Origin: JBBPYA01 sp038200385
GTDB lineage: Bacteria; Actinomycetota; Actinomycetes; Mycobacteriales; Geodermatophilaceae
DNA length: 50,339 nucleotides
Direction of reading: 5' to 3'
Assembly: GCA_038200385.1 (NCBI GenBank)
Contig: JBBPYA010000120.1
Coordinates: 1 to 50,339 of the forward strand
Positions 15,978 to 23,922 of this stretch are shown here, one piece after another; positions within the stretch are counted from its first letter, which is position 1, and each line of letters starts with the position of its first letter. The position numbers and the translations under genes are program-made. Below the pieces are notes generated by a model. It did not search any database. It saw only the letters and a list, made by a program, of their open reading frames with translations, and was not told the origin of the DNA.

Positions 15978-17882
15978 GTGTGTGGCCTGCTCGGTTTCCT
16001 CAGCGGCGACGGCCAGGCCAAGGCCCGCGTGGACCAGATAAGCGAGGCCATGCAGCTGGTCCGGCATCGCGGTCCGGACGAGACCACCGTCTGGTCCGAC
16101 GACGACGTCGTGCTGGCCTTCCAGCGACTGTCCATCATCGACCTCGAGCACAGTCACCAACCCCTGGCCTACCCCGGCCCGGAGGACGACGAGCGCTACC
16201 GGATCATCTTCAACGGCGAGATCTACAACTATCGGGAGCTGCGCGAGCGGCTGCGCACCGAGTACGGCGCGACGTTCCGGACCGAAGGCGACACGGAGGT
16301 GGTCGCGGCGGCGTACCGGTACCTCGGTGCGGAATGCGTCCGGGAGCTGCGCGGGATGTTCGCCTTTGTCATCTGGGACCGGCAGGAGCGCCAGGCCTTC
16401 GGCGCCCGCGACCCCTTCGGCATCAAGCCGCTGTACGTCGCCGTGGACGGCACCGACGTCTACCTGGGGTCGGAGAAGAAGAGCCTCGTGGCGTTGCTCG
16501 GCGAGCGGGCCGGCGGGGTCGATCCGCGCTCGCTGCAGCACTACCTGACGCTGCAGTACGTCCCGGAGCCGGCATCCCTGCACGCCGGCGTCCGGAGGAT
16601 CCAGAGCGGTACGACGTTCACGGTCGTCCAGGGCGCACTGCACACCCGCCGGTACTTCCACCCGGACTTCCCGATCCGCGCCGAGCGCAACCGCCAGGCG
16701 CTGTACCGACGGATCCAGGACGTGCTGCGCGACTCGGTTCGGATGCACATGCGCGCCGACGTGACCGTCGGGGCGTTCCTGTCGGGGGGGATCGACTCCA
16801 CCGCCATCGCGGCGCTGGCCCGGCAGGAGAATCCGGACCTGCTGACGTTCACCGTCGGCTTCGAGCGCACCGGCTTCTCCGAGATCGACATGGCGGCGCA
16901 GTCCGCCCGGGCGATTGGCGCCCGGCACATCACCCGGGTCGTCACCCCGCAGGAGTTCATGGACGCGGTGCCGCTGATCGTGTGGTACCTGGACGATCCG
17001 GTCGCGGACCCGGCCCTGGTCCCGCTGTGGTTCATCGCCCGCGAGGCGCGCCGCCACGTCAAGGTGGTGCTCTCCGGTGAGGGTGCGGACGAGTTGTTCG
17101 GCGGCTACAACATCTACCGCGAGCCGTTGTCGCTGCGGCCCTTCGACCGGCTGCCCGGGGCAGTGAAGTCGGTGCTTGCCGCGGCCTCCCAGCGGCTGCC
17201 CGACGGGGTGCGCGGCAAGGACCTGTTGCGCCGCGGGACGATCCCGTTGGAGCAGCGCTACTACGGCAACGCCCGGATCTTCCGCGACGACGAACTCGGC
17301 TTCCTGCGGGCCCGCGCGGCCGACGTGTCCTACCTCGACGTCACCCGCGAGTTGTACGAGCAGAACGCGGGCTACGACGCGGTCACCCGGATGCAGCACA
17401 TCGACCTGTTCACCTGGCTGCGCGGCGACATCCTGGTCAAGGCCGACAAGATGACGATGGCCAACTCCCTGGAGCTGCGGGTCCCGTTCCTGGACAAGGA
17501 GGTCTTCGCCGTGGCCTCGACGCTGCCGGTCTCGGAACGGGTGACCCGCGAGACCACGAAGTACGCGCTACGGCAGGCACTGCGCGACGTCGTACCCCCG
17601 GAGATCTTCGACCGGCGCAAGCTCGGCTTCCCGGTGCCGATCCGGCCCTGGCTCGCGGCGGAGATGTACGACTGGGCCCGCCAGATCATCACCGACAGCC
17701 AGGCCGACAGGTTGGTGGACAAGCAGGCGCTGCTGGCCATGCTGGAAGCGCATCGCCGCGGACCGGTGGACCTGTCCCGCAAGATCTGGACGGTGCTGAT
17801 CCTGCTGGTCTGGCACGGCATCTTCGTCGAGGACCGGATCCACCCGGTGATCCCCGAACCGGCCTACCCGGTCGCGCTCTAA
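15978..17882 (+). CDS. asnB: asparagine synthetase (glutamine-hydrolysing)
   Basis: AsnB converts aspartate to asparagine using ATP and glutamine. The GTG start (after GGAGG) places the nucleophile Cys at position 2 (V-C-G-L-L-G), as required for class II glutamine amidotransferases. The synthetase domain has the pyrophosphate loop FLSGGIDST (about residues 270-278) and SGEGADELFGGY. At 634 residues it matches the actinobacterial form (Rv2201). Its last four bases overlap those of the convergent kinase gene. Confidence 0.94.
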   Translation: MCGLLGFLSGDGQAKARVDQISEAMQLVRHRGPDETTVWSDDDVVLAFQRLSIIDLEHSHQPLAYPGPEDDERYRIIFNGEIYNYRELRERLRTEYGATFRTEGDTEVVAAAYRYLGAECVRELRGMFAFVIWDRQERQAFGARDPFGIKPLYVAVDGTDVYLGSEKKSLVALLGERAGGVDPRSLQHYLTLQYVPEPASLHAGVRRIQSGTTFTVVQGALHTRRYFHPDFPIRAERNRQALYRRIQDVLRDSVRMHMRADVTVGAFLSGGIDSTAIAALARQENPDLLTFTVGFERTGFSEIDMAAQSARAIGARHITRVVTPQEFMDAVPLIVWYLDDPVADPALVPLWFIAREARRHVKVVLSGEGADELFGGYNIYREPLSLRPFDRLPGAVKSVLAAASQRLPDGVRGKDLLRRGTIPLEQRYYGNARIFRDDELGFLRARAADVSYLDVTRELYEQNAGYDAVTRMQHIDLFTWLRGDILVKADKMTMANSLELRVPFLDKEVFAVASTLPVSERVTRETTKYALRQALRDVVPPEIFDRRKLGFPVPIRPWLAAEMYDWARQIITDSQADRLVDKQALLAMLEAHRRGPVDLSRKIWTVLILLVWHGIFVEDRIHPVIPEPAYPVAL

Positions 17883-18862
17883 GCCGTGGCCGGCAACTTC
17901 TCCCGGATCTCCTCGGCCGCGGAATCGCCGTAGGCCTCGCCCAGCCGGGCGACGAACTTGGCGTGGTCGATCTCGTAGTCCTGCGGTCCGACGGTCTCGA
18001 TCACGATGGTGGCCAGCAGGCTCCCGACCTGGGCGGCCCGCTCGAACCCCAGCCCCCAGGACAGCCCGCTGAGGAACCCGGAGCGGAACGCGTCGCCGAC
18101 GCCGGTCGGGTCGGCCAGCCGCACCTCGCGAGCGATCGGCACCCGCAGCGTCTCGACATCCCTGCCGGTGATCTCCACGCCGTCCTTGCCACGCGTGGTG
18201 ATGCGGACCTCGACCCGGTCGAGCACGTCCTGATCGGTCCACCCGGTCTTGCGCTCCAGTAGCGACTTCTCGTAGTCGTTGGTGATCAGGTACGTCGCCC
18301 CGTCAACCAGGTCGCGGACCTCCGCACCGTCCAGCCGCGCCAGCTGCTGGGAGGGGTCGGCCATGAACGCGAAGCCGCGGTCGCGACACTCGGCCGTGTG
18401 CCTGGTCATGGCCGCCGGATCGTTGGGGCTGATGACCACCAGGTCCAGCCCGCCGAGCCGCTGCGCCGTCGGGGCCAGCTCGATCTCCCTGGCCTCGGAC
18501 ATCGCGCCGGGATAGAACGACGCGAGCTGGTTCATGTCGTCGTCGGTGGTGCAGATGAAGCGCGCGGTCAGCTCGGACTCGCTGACCCGGACCGACTCGC
18601 AGTCCACCCCCTGCCCCGCCAACCACTCCAGGTAGTCGGTCAGGTCCTTGCCGACGGCGCCGACCAGCGCCGGGCGCAGCCCCAGCTGCCCCATCCCGAA
18701 CGCGATGTTGGCCGCGATACCGCCCCGGCGTACGACGAGGTCGTCGACGAGGAAGGACAGCGAGATCCGGTCCAGCTGGTCGGCCATGATCTGCTCGCTG
18801 AACCGGCCGGGAAAGTGCATCAGGTTGTCCCAGGCGATGGAACCGGTCACCGCGATCTGCAC
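17879..18862 (-). CDS. adoK: PfkB-family sugar/nucleoside kinase, adenosine kinase-like
   Basis: This ribokinase-fold kinase (327 residues) phosphorylates a sugar or nucleoside hydroxyl. It shows the N-terminal GG motif in RRGGIAANIAFGMGQLG (about 46-62) and the C-terminal anion hole with catalytic Asp in DPTGVGDAFRSGF (about 249-261). Position between asnB and erpA corresponds to Rv2202c, characterised as an adenosine kinase; the substrate here is assigned by that analogy. The start is GTG with a GAGGGG site. Confidence 0.85.
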   Translation of the reverse strand: MQIAVTGSIAWDNLMHFPGRFSEQIMADQLDRISLSFLVDDLVVRRGGIAANIAFGMGQLGLRPALVGAVGKDLTDYLEWLAGQGVDCESVRVSESELTARFICTTDDDMNQLASFYPGAMSEAREIELAPTAQRLGGLDLVVISPNDPAAMTRHTAECRDRGFAFMADPSQQLARLDGAEVRDLVDGATYLITNDYEKSLLERKTGWTDQDVLDRVEVRITTRGKDGVEITGRDVETLRVPIAREVRLADPTGVGDAFRSGFLSGLSWGLGFERAAQVGSLLATIVIETVGPQDYEIDHAKFVARLGEAYGDSAAEEIREKLPATA

Positions 18863-18990
18863 GTTGCGCCCCTCACGGCCGGTCTGGTTGACCCGCCGAC
18901 CCTACCCGGGGGCGGGTCGGGCGCCGGCCCCGAACGGCCACATCCACGGCCTCAGTGCGCCGGTCGGCAGCTCAGGACTTCAGCGGAAGC

Positions 18991-19350
18991 TCAGTGGAAG
19001 GAGTCTCCGCACGCACAGGATCCACCGGCGTTCGGGTTGTCGATGGTGAAGCCCTGCTTCTCGATGGTGTCCACGAAGTCGATCTCGGCCCCGGCCAGGT
19101 AGGGCACGCTCATCCGGTCGACGACGACAGCGACACCGCCGAAGTCGTGGACCAGGTCACCGTCGAGCGAGCGCTCGTCGAAGAACAGCTGGTAGCGAAG
19201 ACCCGAGCAGCCGCCGGGCTGTACGGCGATGCGTAGCCGAAGGTCGTCGCGGCCTTCCTGGTCCAGCAGAGCCTTGACCTTGGTGGCGGCCTGATCGGTC
19301 AGCAGCACACCGGTCGGGGTCTCGGTGGTCGTGGTGTCCTGTGCGCTCAT
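18991..19350 (-). CDS. erpA: HesB/IscA-type iron-sulfur cluster insertion protein
   Basis: This A-type carrier (119 residues) delivers Fe-S clusters to target enzymes. The three cluster-binding cysteines appear in GGCSGLRY (about 48) and GSCACGDSF (two Cys near 112-114), the standard spacing. Targets in this window could include LipA and the Rieske protein. It is preceded on the same strand by the glycerate-kinase remnant, as Rv2204c is by Rv2205c. An ATG two codons upstream (19356) is an alternative start. Confidence 0.93.
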   Translation of the reverse strand: MSAQDTTTTETPTGVLLTDQAATKVKALLDQEGRDDLRLRIAVQPGGCSGLRYQLFFDERSLDGDLVHDFGGVAVVVDRMSVPYLAGAEIDFVDTIEKQGFTIDNPNAGGSCACGDSFH

Positions 19351-19439
19351 TGCCATCCCATCGACGGGGCGTGTTCGGTCATCGGTCTCGGTCGACAACG
19401 CGGCGGACCGCGGCCGGATTCCCATGCTACGCGGTGGAC

Positions 19440-19653
19440 TCACCCGCTCCACTGATGCGCCACGTGCCTGGCCAGCGCCGTCAGGGTCGCCGGGCCGGCC
19501 GACGCGGCGTCTGAGGAGCCGGCGTGCTCGGCGACGGCATAGGACGCCTCGATCCCGGCGCCGATTGCCTGCAGCAGCTGACCGACGCCGTACTGCCGTG
19601 CACCAACACGGAGGCGCCGGCCCGAAGGAGTCCGGCGCGACCACGACCCGCAT
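19440..19653 (-). pseudogene. glycerate kinase remnant, four short islands in 214 bp
   Basis: The ATG at 19653 starts MRVVVAPDSFG, the canonical N-terminus of glycerate kinase. The following bases encode, in shifting frames, ASVLVHGST, YGVGQLLQA (as GVGQLLQA) and then IGAGIEASYAVAEHAGSSD running to a proper stop after HQWSG. Each piece matches a different conserved region of a protein normally near 370 residues, so roughly 80% has been removed in at least three deletions. The position upstream of erpA is that of Rv2205c. The islands themselves look almost undecayed. Confidence 0.75.
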
Positions 19654-19775
19654 CGTCAGCCCACCCCTGCTGCGCCGACCGAGCTGGGTCGATCATCGAC
19701 CCCAGTGTGACGGGTCGGTCGGCGGTCGGCCGCGGGCTAGGGTTGCCCCGGGTGCGCGTGTGGGAGGGGTGGGCC

Positions 19776-20387
19776 GTGAAGTTTCGCCGTACCGGCAAGC
19801 CGGAGGAGGCCGTGCCGGCCGCCGCGGTCGTTGACGAGTTCGACCTCGGCGACGGCCGCCGGACCGCGTCCAAGGGCCGACCGACGCCGAAGCGGCGCGA
19901 CGCCGACCCACGGGCCCGCGGTCCCGTGCCGCCACCGCCGACCACCCGGCGGGAGGCCTACAAGCGGACCAAGCAGCAGGGCGCGGACAAGCGGGCCGTG
20001 GTCCGCGAGTCCGCGCGCCGTGGCGACGAATCCGCGCTGCCGTCGCGGGATCGTGGCCCGGTCCGGCGGCTGGTGCGCGACATCGTCGACACCCGTCGCA
20101 ACGTGGCGAGCCTGTTCCTGCCCTTTGCGGTGCTGTTCCTGGCCGGCTATTTCGTGCCGAACAGCAGCATCCAGCAGTACCTCGTCCTGGCCTGGACGAT
20201 CTTCTTCCTGCTCGTGATCGCCGACTCGGTCAGCATGGGCCTGCGGATCAGGCGCGCCGTCAAGGCCCGCTTCCCCGAGGACAAGTCCAAGCTGCGGGGA
20301 GTGATCTTCTACGGCATCCAACGCTCCACGATGATCCGGCGCTGGCGCTTCCCGAAGCCGGCGGTGGCACCGAACGCCTCGGTCTGA
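19776..20387 (+). CDS. DUF3043 membrane protein
   Basis: This 203-residue actinobacterial protein matches Rv2206 by position. The first 100 residues are charged, with KPTPKRRDADPRARG-like and TTRREAYKRTKQQ segments and many basic residues. Two membrane helices follow (about 112-130 and 138-158), separated by VPNSSIQQY, and a basic C-terminus. The GTG start has GGGAGGGG upstream. The function of the family is unknown. It is divergent from the glycerate-kinase remnant. Confidence 0.88.
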   Translation: MKFRRTGKPEEAVPAAAVVDEFDLGDGRRTASKGRPTPKRRDADPRARGPVPPPPTTRREAYKRTKQQGADKRAVVRESARRGDESALPSRDRGPVRRLVRDIVDTRRNVASLFLPFAVLFLAGYFVPNSSIQQYLVLAWTIFFLLVIADSVSMGLRIRRAVKARFPEDKSKLRGVIFYGIQRSTMIRRWRFPKPAVAPNASV

Positions 20388-20397
20388 CCGGCCCGGA

Positions 20398-20601
20398 TCA
20401 GACCGGGTCCAGTCCCATCGGCCCGTACACGACGCGGTCCCCCTCGAGCAGGCTGACCTGGTGTACCCCGGCCTCGCTCAGCTCGCCGTACCGCTCCCCC
20501 AGCCACGACTCGGCGTCGGAGCGGTTGTCGAACTGCTCCGGCGGAGGGGTCGGCAGCGGCGTACCGTCCTCGTCCTCGTACCGCCAGGTCCAGCTGCTCA
20601 T
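20398..20601 (-). CDS. small conserved actinobacterial protein, function unknown
   Basis: This 67-residue acidic protein begins MSSWTWRYEDEDGTPLP and contains SDAESWLGERYGEL and VSLLEGDRVVYGPMGLDP. I recall close relatives in many actinobacteria, where it is annotated as hypothetical. It has no signal peptide or membrane segment. It is convergent with DUF3043 and divergent from the CobT-like gene. Confidence 0.75.
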   Translation of the reverse strand: MSSWTWRYEDEDGTPLPTPPPEQFDNRSDAESWLGERYGELSEAGVHQVSLLEGDRVVYGPMGLDPV

Positions 20602-20693
20602 CCTTGCCCGTCCTTCCTGACCGGTACTCGCCGTTGCTCGTCGGCCTTGGCCTGACACGCTAGCGACCGGCGGCGGCGGAAGGAGCCCGGACG

Positions 20694-21491
20694 GTGCAAC
20701 GACGGCCCGAATTGCTGGAACGGCTCGCGGACTGGCTGGCCGCGGGGCCGGCCCCGGCGCTGACCCGGCCGCGGTTGCTCGTCGTCGGGCCCGCGACCCC
20801 CGAGCTGACCGGGCTGGCGGCCCACGTCGGCGCCGGCATCACGACGGTCGAGGCGGGCGGCGCACCGGCCGGCGCGTCGGCAGTGGACGCCGAGGTCGAC
20901 GCCGGCTGCGACCTGCTGCTGCTCGCGACCCCCGGTGTCGACGCGGCGGCGCCGGTCCTCGCCATTGCCGCCTGCGCGGACGAGGAACCGGTGCGTGCCG
21001 TGGGGTTCGGTTCCGGGCTCGAGGATGCCGAGTGGATGCGGCAGGTCGTCGCGGTCCGCGACGGTCTGCGGGTGCTCGACCTGTCGGCCGGGCGCGACAG
21101 CGTCCTGGCCGCACTCCCGGATCCGCTGCTGGCCACCGCGGTGGGCGCCGTGGAACAGGCGGCGCGGCGACGCACCCCGGTCGTGCTGGACGGCACCGGG
21201 GCACTGGCTGCGGCCGTGCTGGGGCTACGGCTGTCGGCGCTGCCGGCAGCGTTGCAGCTGGCGTCCGCACCCGTCGGGCGGGCGGCCGTCCTGGCCCAGC
21301 GGATCCTCGGACTCGATCCGATCCTGGACGTGGGTGAGCACGGGGAGGACGGCTCCGCCGCCCTGCTCGCCCTTGCCCTGCTGCGCGCCGCTCTACTCCC
21401 GGCCCACGAGTCGACCTCGCCGGGCGCCCCGGCGGCTCAGTTGCCGGGAACCACCAGCGGGGACCAGGACCTGCCGTCGGTGGACACGTAG
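20694..21491 (+). CDS. CobT-like protein lacking the usual catalytic motifs
   Basis: This 265-residue protein aligns with nicotinate-nucleotide-dimethylbenzimidazole phosphoribosyltransferase (CobT, normally near 350). Recognisable parts are the RTPVVLDGTGALAAAVLGL region (about 160-180) and the C-terminal LGLDPILDVG stretch. The family's GEMGIGNTT loop is replaced by ATPGVDAAA, and the terminal GEGTGA motif with the catalytic Glu reads GEHGEDGSA. Classical CobT chemistry is therefore doubtful. It sits where cobT (Rv2207) lies, but no cobS follows. The GTG start has AAGGAG upstream. Its 3' end overlaps the convergent propeller gene by 55 bp. Confidence 0.65.
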   Translation: MQRRPELLERLADWLAAGPAPALTRPRLLVVGPATPELTGLAAHVGAGITTVEAGGAPAGASAVDAEVDAGCDLLLLATPGVDAAAPVLAIAACADEEPVRAVGFGSGLEDAEWMRQVVAVRDGLRVLDLSAGRDSVLAALPDPLLATAVGAVEQAARRRTPVVLDGTGALAAAVLGLRLSALPAALQLASAPVGRAAVLAQRILGLDPILDVGEHGEDGSAALLALALLRAALLPAHESTSPGAPAAQLPGTTSGDQDLPSVDT

Positions 21492-22633
21492 TAGGTCTCC
21501 CGCGCCGTGTCGCTGACCAGCGTGGCCAGCACCGCCCCGTCCGGTCGGGACTGGCTCAGGAACGCCGGGCCCGGCAGCGGGCCGGCCTCCGCCCACTCCG
21601 TCCCGCCCCGGTCGCTCAGGTAGGTCCGGCCGGGCAGGTCGGTGGAGATCAGCTCACCGGACAGGACTCCGGACGGGGCCCAGACCGTCTGCCGGGCGAA
21701 GTCCAGGTCGACCCAGCTCAGACCGCCGTCGTCGGTCCGGAAGCCGTACGCCGCGGCCAGCCCCACCTGGCCGTACACCTGGAGGAACGCATACGCCCGG
21801 CCGCCGCCGGCGGCGTAGACCCGCACCGCCTTGAGGCGCTGCCCGGCGGCCAGGGCGAAGGGCAGCGGCGCGCTGTTCCAGCTCGATCCGGCGTCGGTGC
21901 TGACCGAGATGGTGGCGCTGGTCTGGCTCCCGGCGACGGCGACCTGGTCGCCGTCCGGAGCCGGCGGCGAGGCCTGCACGTAGTCCGCGCCGGTCGAGTC
22001 GGGCTGGGCCGGCATGGGATGTAGCTGCCAGGACGCCGGGTCGATCCAGGCCAGCGCCGACGGGCAGCGGGTGTCGGCGCAGTCCGCCGACACCCGGGCG
22101 ACGACGAGACCTCCCGGCCCGACGGGCGCGGGCCCGGCCAGCCGCACCGGCTGCTGCTGCCAGGATCGCCCGCCGTCCCCGGAGCGGACCACGCTGCCCA
22201 GTCCGGCATCGTCGACGAAGAGGAGTTCCTCGGCCGAGAGGACCGCGAACGTCTGGTACGGCGCGGCCAGGGCCGGGAGCAGTGGCCGGCTCTCCCAGGA
22301 CCGACCGCCATCGGCGGTGGCCAGGACCCGGCGCGGACACGTCCGGTCGGCGTTGGGCCGGGAGCACACCGCCTGTACCAGGAAGCCGTGGGAGGCGTCG
22401 GCGAACGTGAGCTGGGAGGCCTGATCGGGCGCCCCGAACGACTGCGCCGGCGGCAGCTCGGTCGGCGCGGCCGGCAGGGCTGCCGGGGGCGTGCGGCCGG
22501 AGCCGGCTCCGAGCAGGTTCCAGCCGACGAGGGCGGCGACCACTGCCAGGCCGAGCAGGATCCAGCGCAGCCGGCGCCGCGGCGTACCGGTGTCCAGGAT
22601 CTCCGGCGGCCGACCGAGATCGAGGTCGCTCAC
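21437..22633 (-). CDS. membrane-anchored beta-propeller (BNR/Ycf48-like) protein, copy 1
   Basis: This 398-residue protein has a short cytoplasmic N-terminus with PPEILDTGTPRRR, one membrane helix (about 22-42) and a large extracytoplasmic domain. That domain holds repeats of the Asp-box/BNR type: TADGGRSWES, SGDGGRSWQQ, STDAGSSWNS, TDDGGLSWVD and STDGRSWSP. Such repeats form beta-propellers like sialidases or the photosystem assembly factor Ycf48, but catalytic residues cannot be assigned. Conserved cysteine pairs (CSRPNADRTC, CADTRC) suggest disulfides outside the cell. It follows a paralogue on the same strand 49 bp away. Function unknown. Confidence 0.75.
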   Translation of the reverse strand: MSDLDLGRPPEILDTGTPRRRLRWILLGLAVVAALVGWNLLGAGSGRTPPAALPAAPTELPPAQSFGAPDQASQLTFADASHGFLVQAVCSRPNADRTCPRRVLATADGGRSWESRPLLPALAAPYQTFAVLSAEELLFVDDAGLGSVVRSGDGGRSWQQQPVRLAGPAPVGPGGLVVARVSADCADTRCPSALAWIDPASWQLHPMPAQPDSTGADYVQASPPAPDGDQVAVAGSQTSATISVSTDAGSSWNSAPLPFALAAGQRLKAVRVYAAGGGRAYAFLQVYGQVGLAAAYGFRTDDGGLSWVDLDFARQTVWAPSGVLSGELISTDLPGRTYLSDRGGTEWAEAGPLPGPAFLSQSRPDGAVLATLVSDTARETYYVSTDGRSWSPLVVPGN

Positions 22634-22682
22634 CGCCTGACTATCCCTGCGCGACCGACTACCGACAAGCGGATCGCCCGGT

Positions 22683-23894
22683 TCAGCCGGCCGGCACCTC
22701 CACCGGGAGCCAGCCGAGCGCGTCGAAGGACAGGAAGAGCTGCGGCTGTTGCTCGGCAAAGGCGACGGCGAACACGGGTCCGTCCGCCCGGTCCTGCGCC
22801 AGGTAGGACGTCTCCGGCGGCCCGTGCCGCACCGGCGCCCATGTGGTGCCACCCGCGGTACTGACCAGGATCTGGCCGGCCGTGTCGGTCGTGGCCAGCT
22901 CACCGTGCACCGCCACCGAGGGCACGAGAAGGTCGGCGGGCAGACCCAGGTCGACCCAGGTCGCGCCGCCGTCGTCGGTGCGGAACCCGTACGTGGTGGA
23001 CAGCACCGGCTGTGTCGCAACCTGCTGGACCGACACGAACGCGTAGGCCCGGCCGCCGCCGGCGGCCAGCGCCGTCACGTCGGACACGGCCACGGCAGGA
23101 TCCGCGCCCGCGCGCAACGGCACTGGCAGCGCGGTCTCGGACCAGGTCAGGCCGCCGTCGGTACTCATCGTGACCACGGCCCGGTCCGCACCGGTGAGGG
23201 TCGCTACGACATCGCCGTCCGCGGACATCTCCGAGGGCACGAGCAGGTCGGAGTGCGCCGGCTGGGTCGGGAACGGTCGGCGCTGCTGCGTGGCCAGGTC
23301 CAACCAGGCCAGCGTGATGGGGCACCCGCGCGGACAGGGACGGGACTGCTGCTGCTTGACCACCAGTGCCCCCGGCCGGGCCGGAGCCGGCGCGGAGACC
23401 GCGATCGAGAGCCGGAACCAGGAGCGGCCACCGTCCTCGCTCCGGACCAGCGCTGCCGAACCCACCTGCTCCAGGAGGAGCACGGTGTTCGGCGGTTCAA
23501 CGACGAGCCGTTGGAAGACGTCGGCGAAGGCGGGGATCTGGGCACGAGGCTGCCAGGTCCGGCCACCGTCGACGGTATCCAGCAGCACGCGGGCGCAGCG
23601 GGGCTCCGGGGTCGCCGCGTCGCACCGTCGCTGCACCAGATAACCCCTCGCGGAGTCGAGGAACGCGACGTCCTCGATGGTGTCGGCGGGACCGGGGCTC
23701 GGGTACGTCGGATCCTCGGGGGTTGCCGACAGCGGGATCGACGACGGCGCCGGGGCGGCCACCGGAGGGTCCGATCCCGCGGTCAACCGCCAGCCCAGCA
23801 GCACCACCGCCACGATCAGGGCGCCGATCAGCCACCCGCTGCGGCGCGGCGACCTGCCGCTGTCGAGGACCTCGACGGGGTTCCCGTCGTGCAC
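22683..23894 (-). CDS. membrane-anchored beta-propeller (BNR/Ycf48-like) protein, copy 2
   Basis: This 403-residue paralogue of the next gene has the same plan. It starts with a short N-terminus containing PVEVLDSGRSPRR, then a membrane helix (about 20-38), a Pro/Ser linker and Asp-box repeats TVDGGRTWQP, SEDGGRSWFR, STDGGLTWSE, TDDGGATWVD and STAGGTTWAP. Shared N-terminal and YGFRTDDGG motifs show that the pair arose by duplication. It lies between gcvT and copy 1 and is probably co-transcribed with copy 1. Function unknown. Confidence 0.75.
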   Translation of the reverse strand: MHDGNPVEVLDSGRSPRRSGWLIGALIVAVVLLGWRLTAGSDPPVAAPAPSSIPLSATPEDPTYPSPGPADTIEDVAFLDSARGYLVQRRCDAATPEPRCARVLLDTVDGGRTWQPRAQIPAFADVFQRLVVEPPNTVLLLEQVGSAALVRSEDGGRSWFRLSIAVSAPAPARPGALVVKQQQSRPCPRGCPITLAWLDLATQQRRPFPTQPAHSDLLVPSEMSADGDVVATLTGADRAVVTMSTDGGLTWSETALPVPLRAGADPAVAVSDVTALAAGGGRAYAFVSVQQVATQPVLSTTYGFRTDDGGATWVDLGLPADLLVPSVAVHGELATTDTAGQILVSTAGGTTWAPVRHGPPETSYLAQDRADGPVFAVAFAEQQPQLFLSFDALGWLPVEVPAG

Positions 23895-23922
23895 CGGGCC
23901 AGTATCGGCTCTGATACCCCGA

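Noticed and set aside
15234..17399. 721-residue minus-strand frame spanning ctaC and asnB
   Set aside because: It overlaps two certain genes and has no domain. Its length reflects the scarcity of stop codons at high GC.
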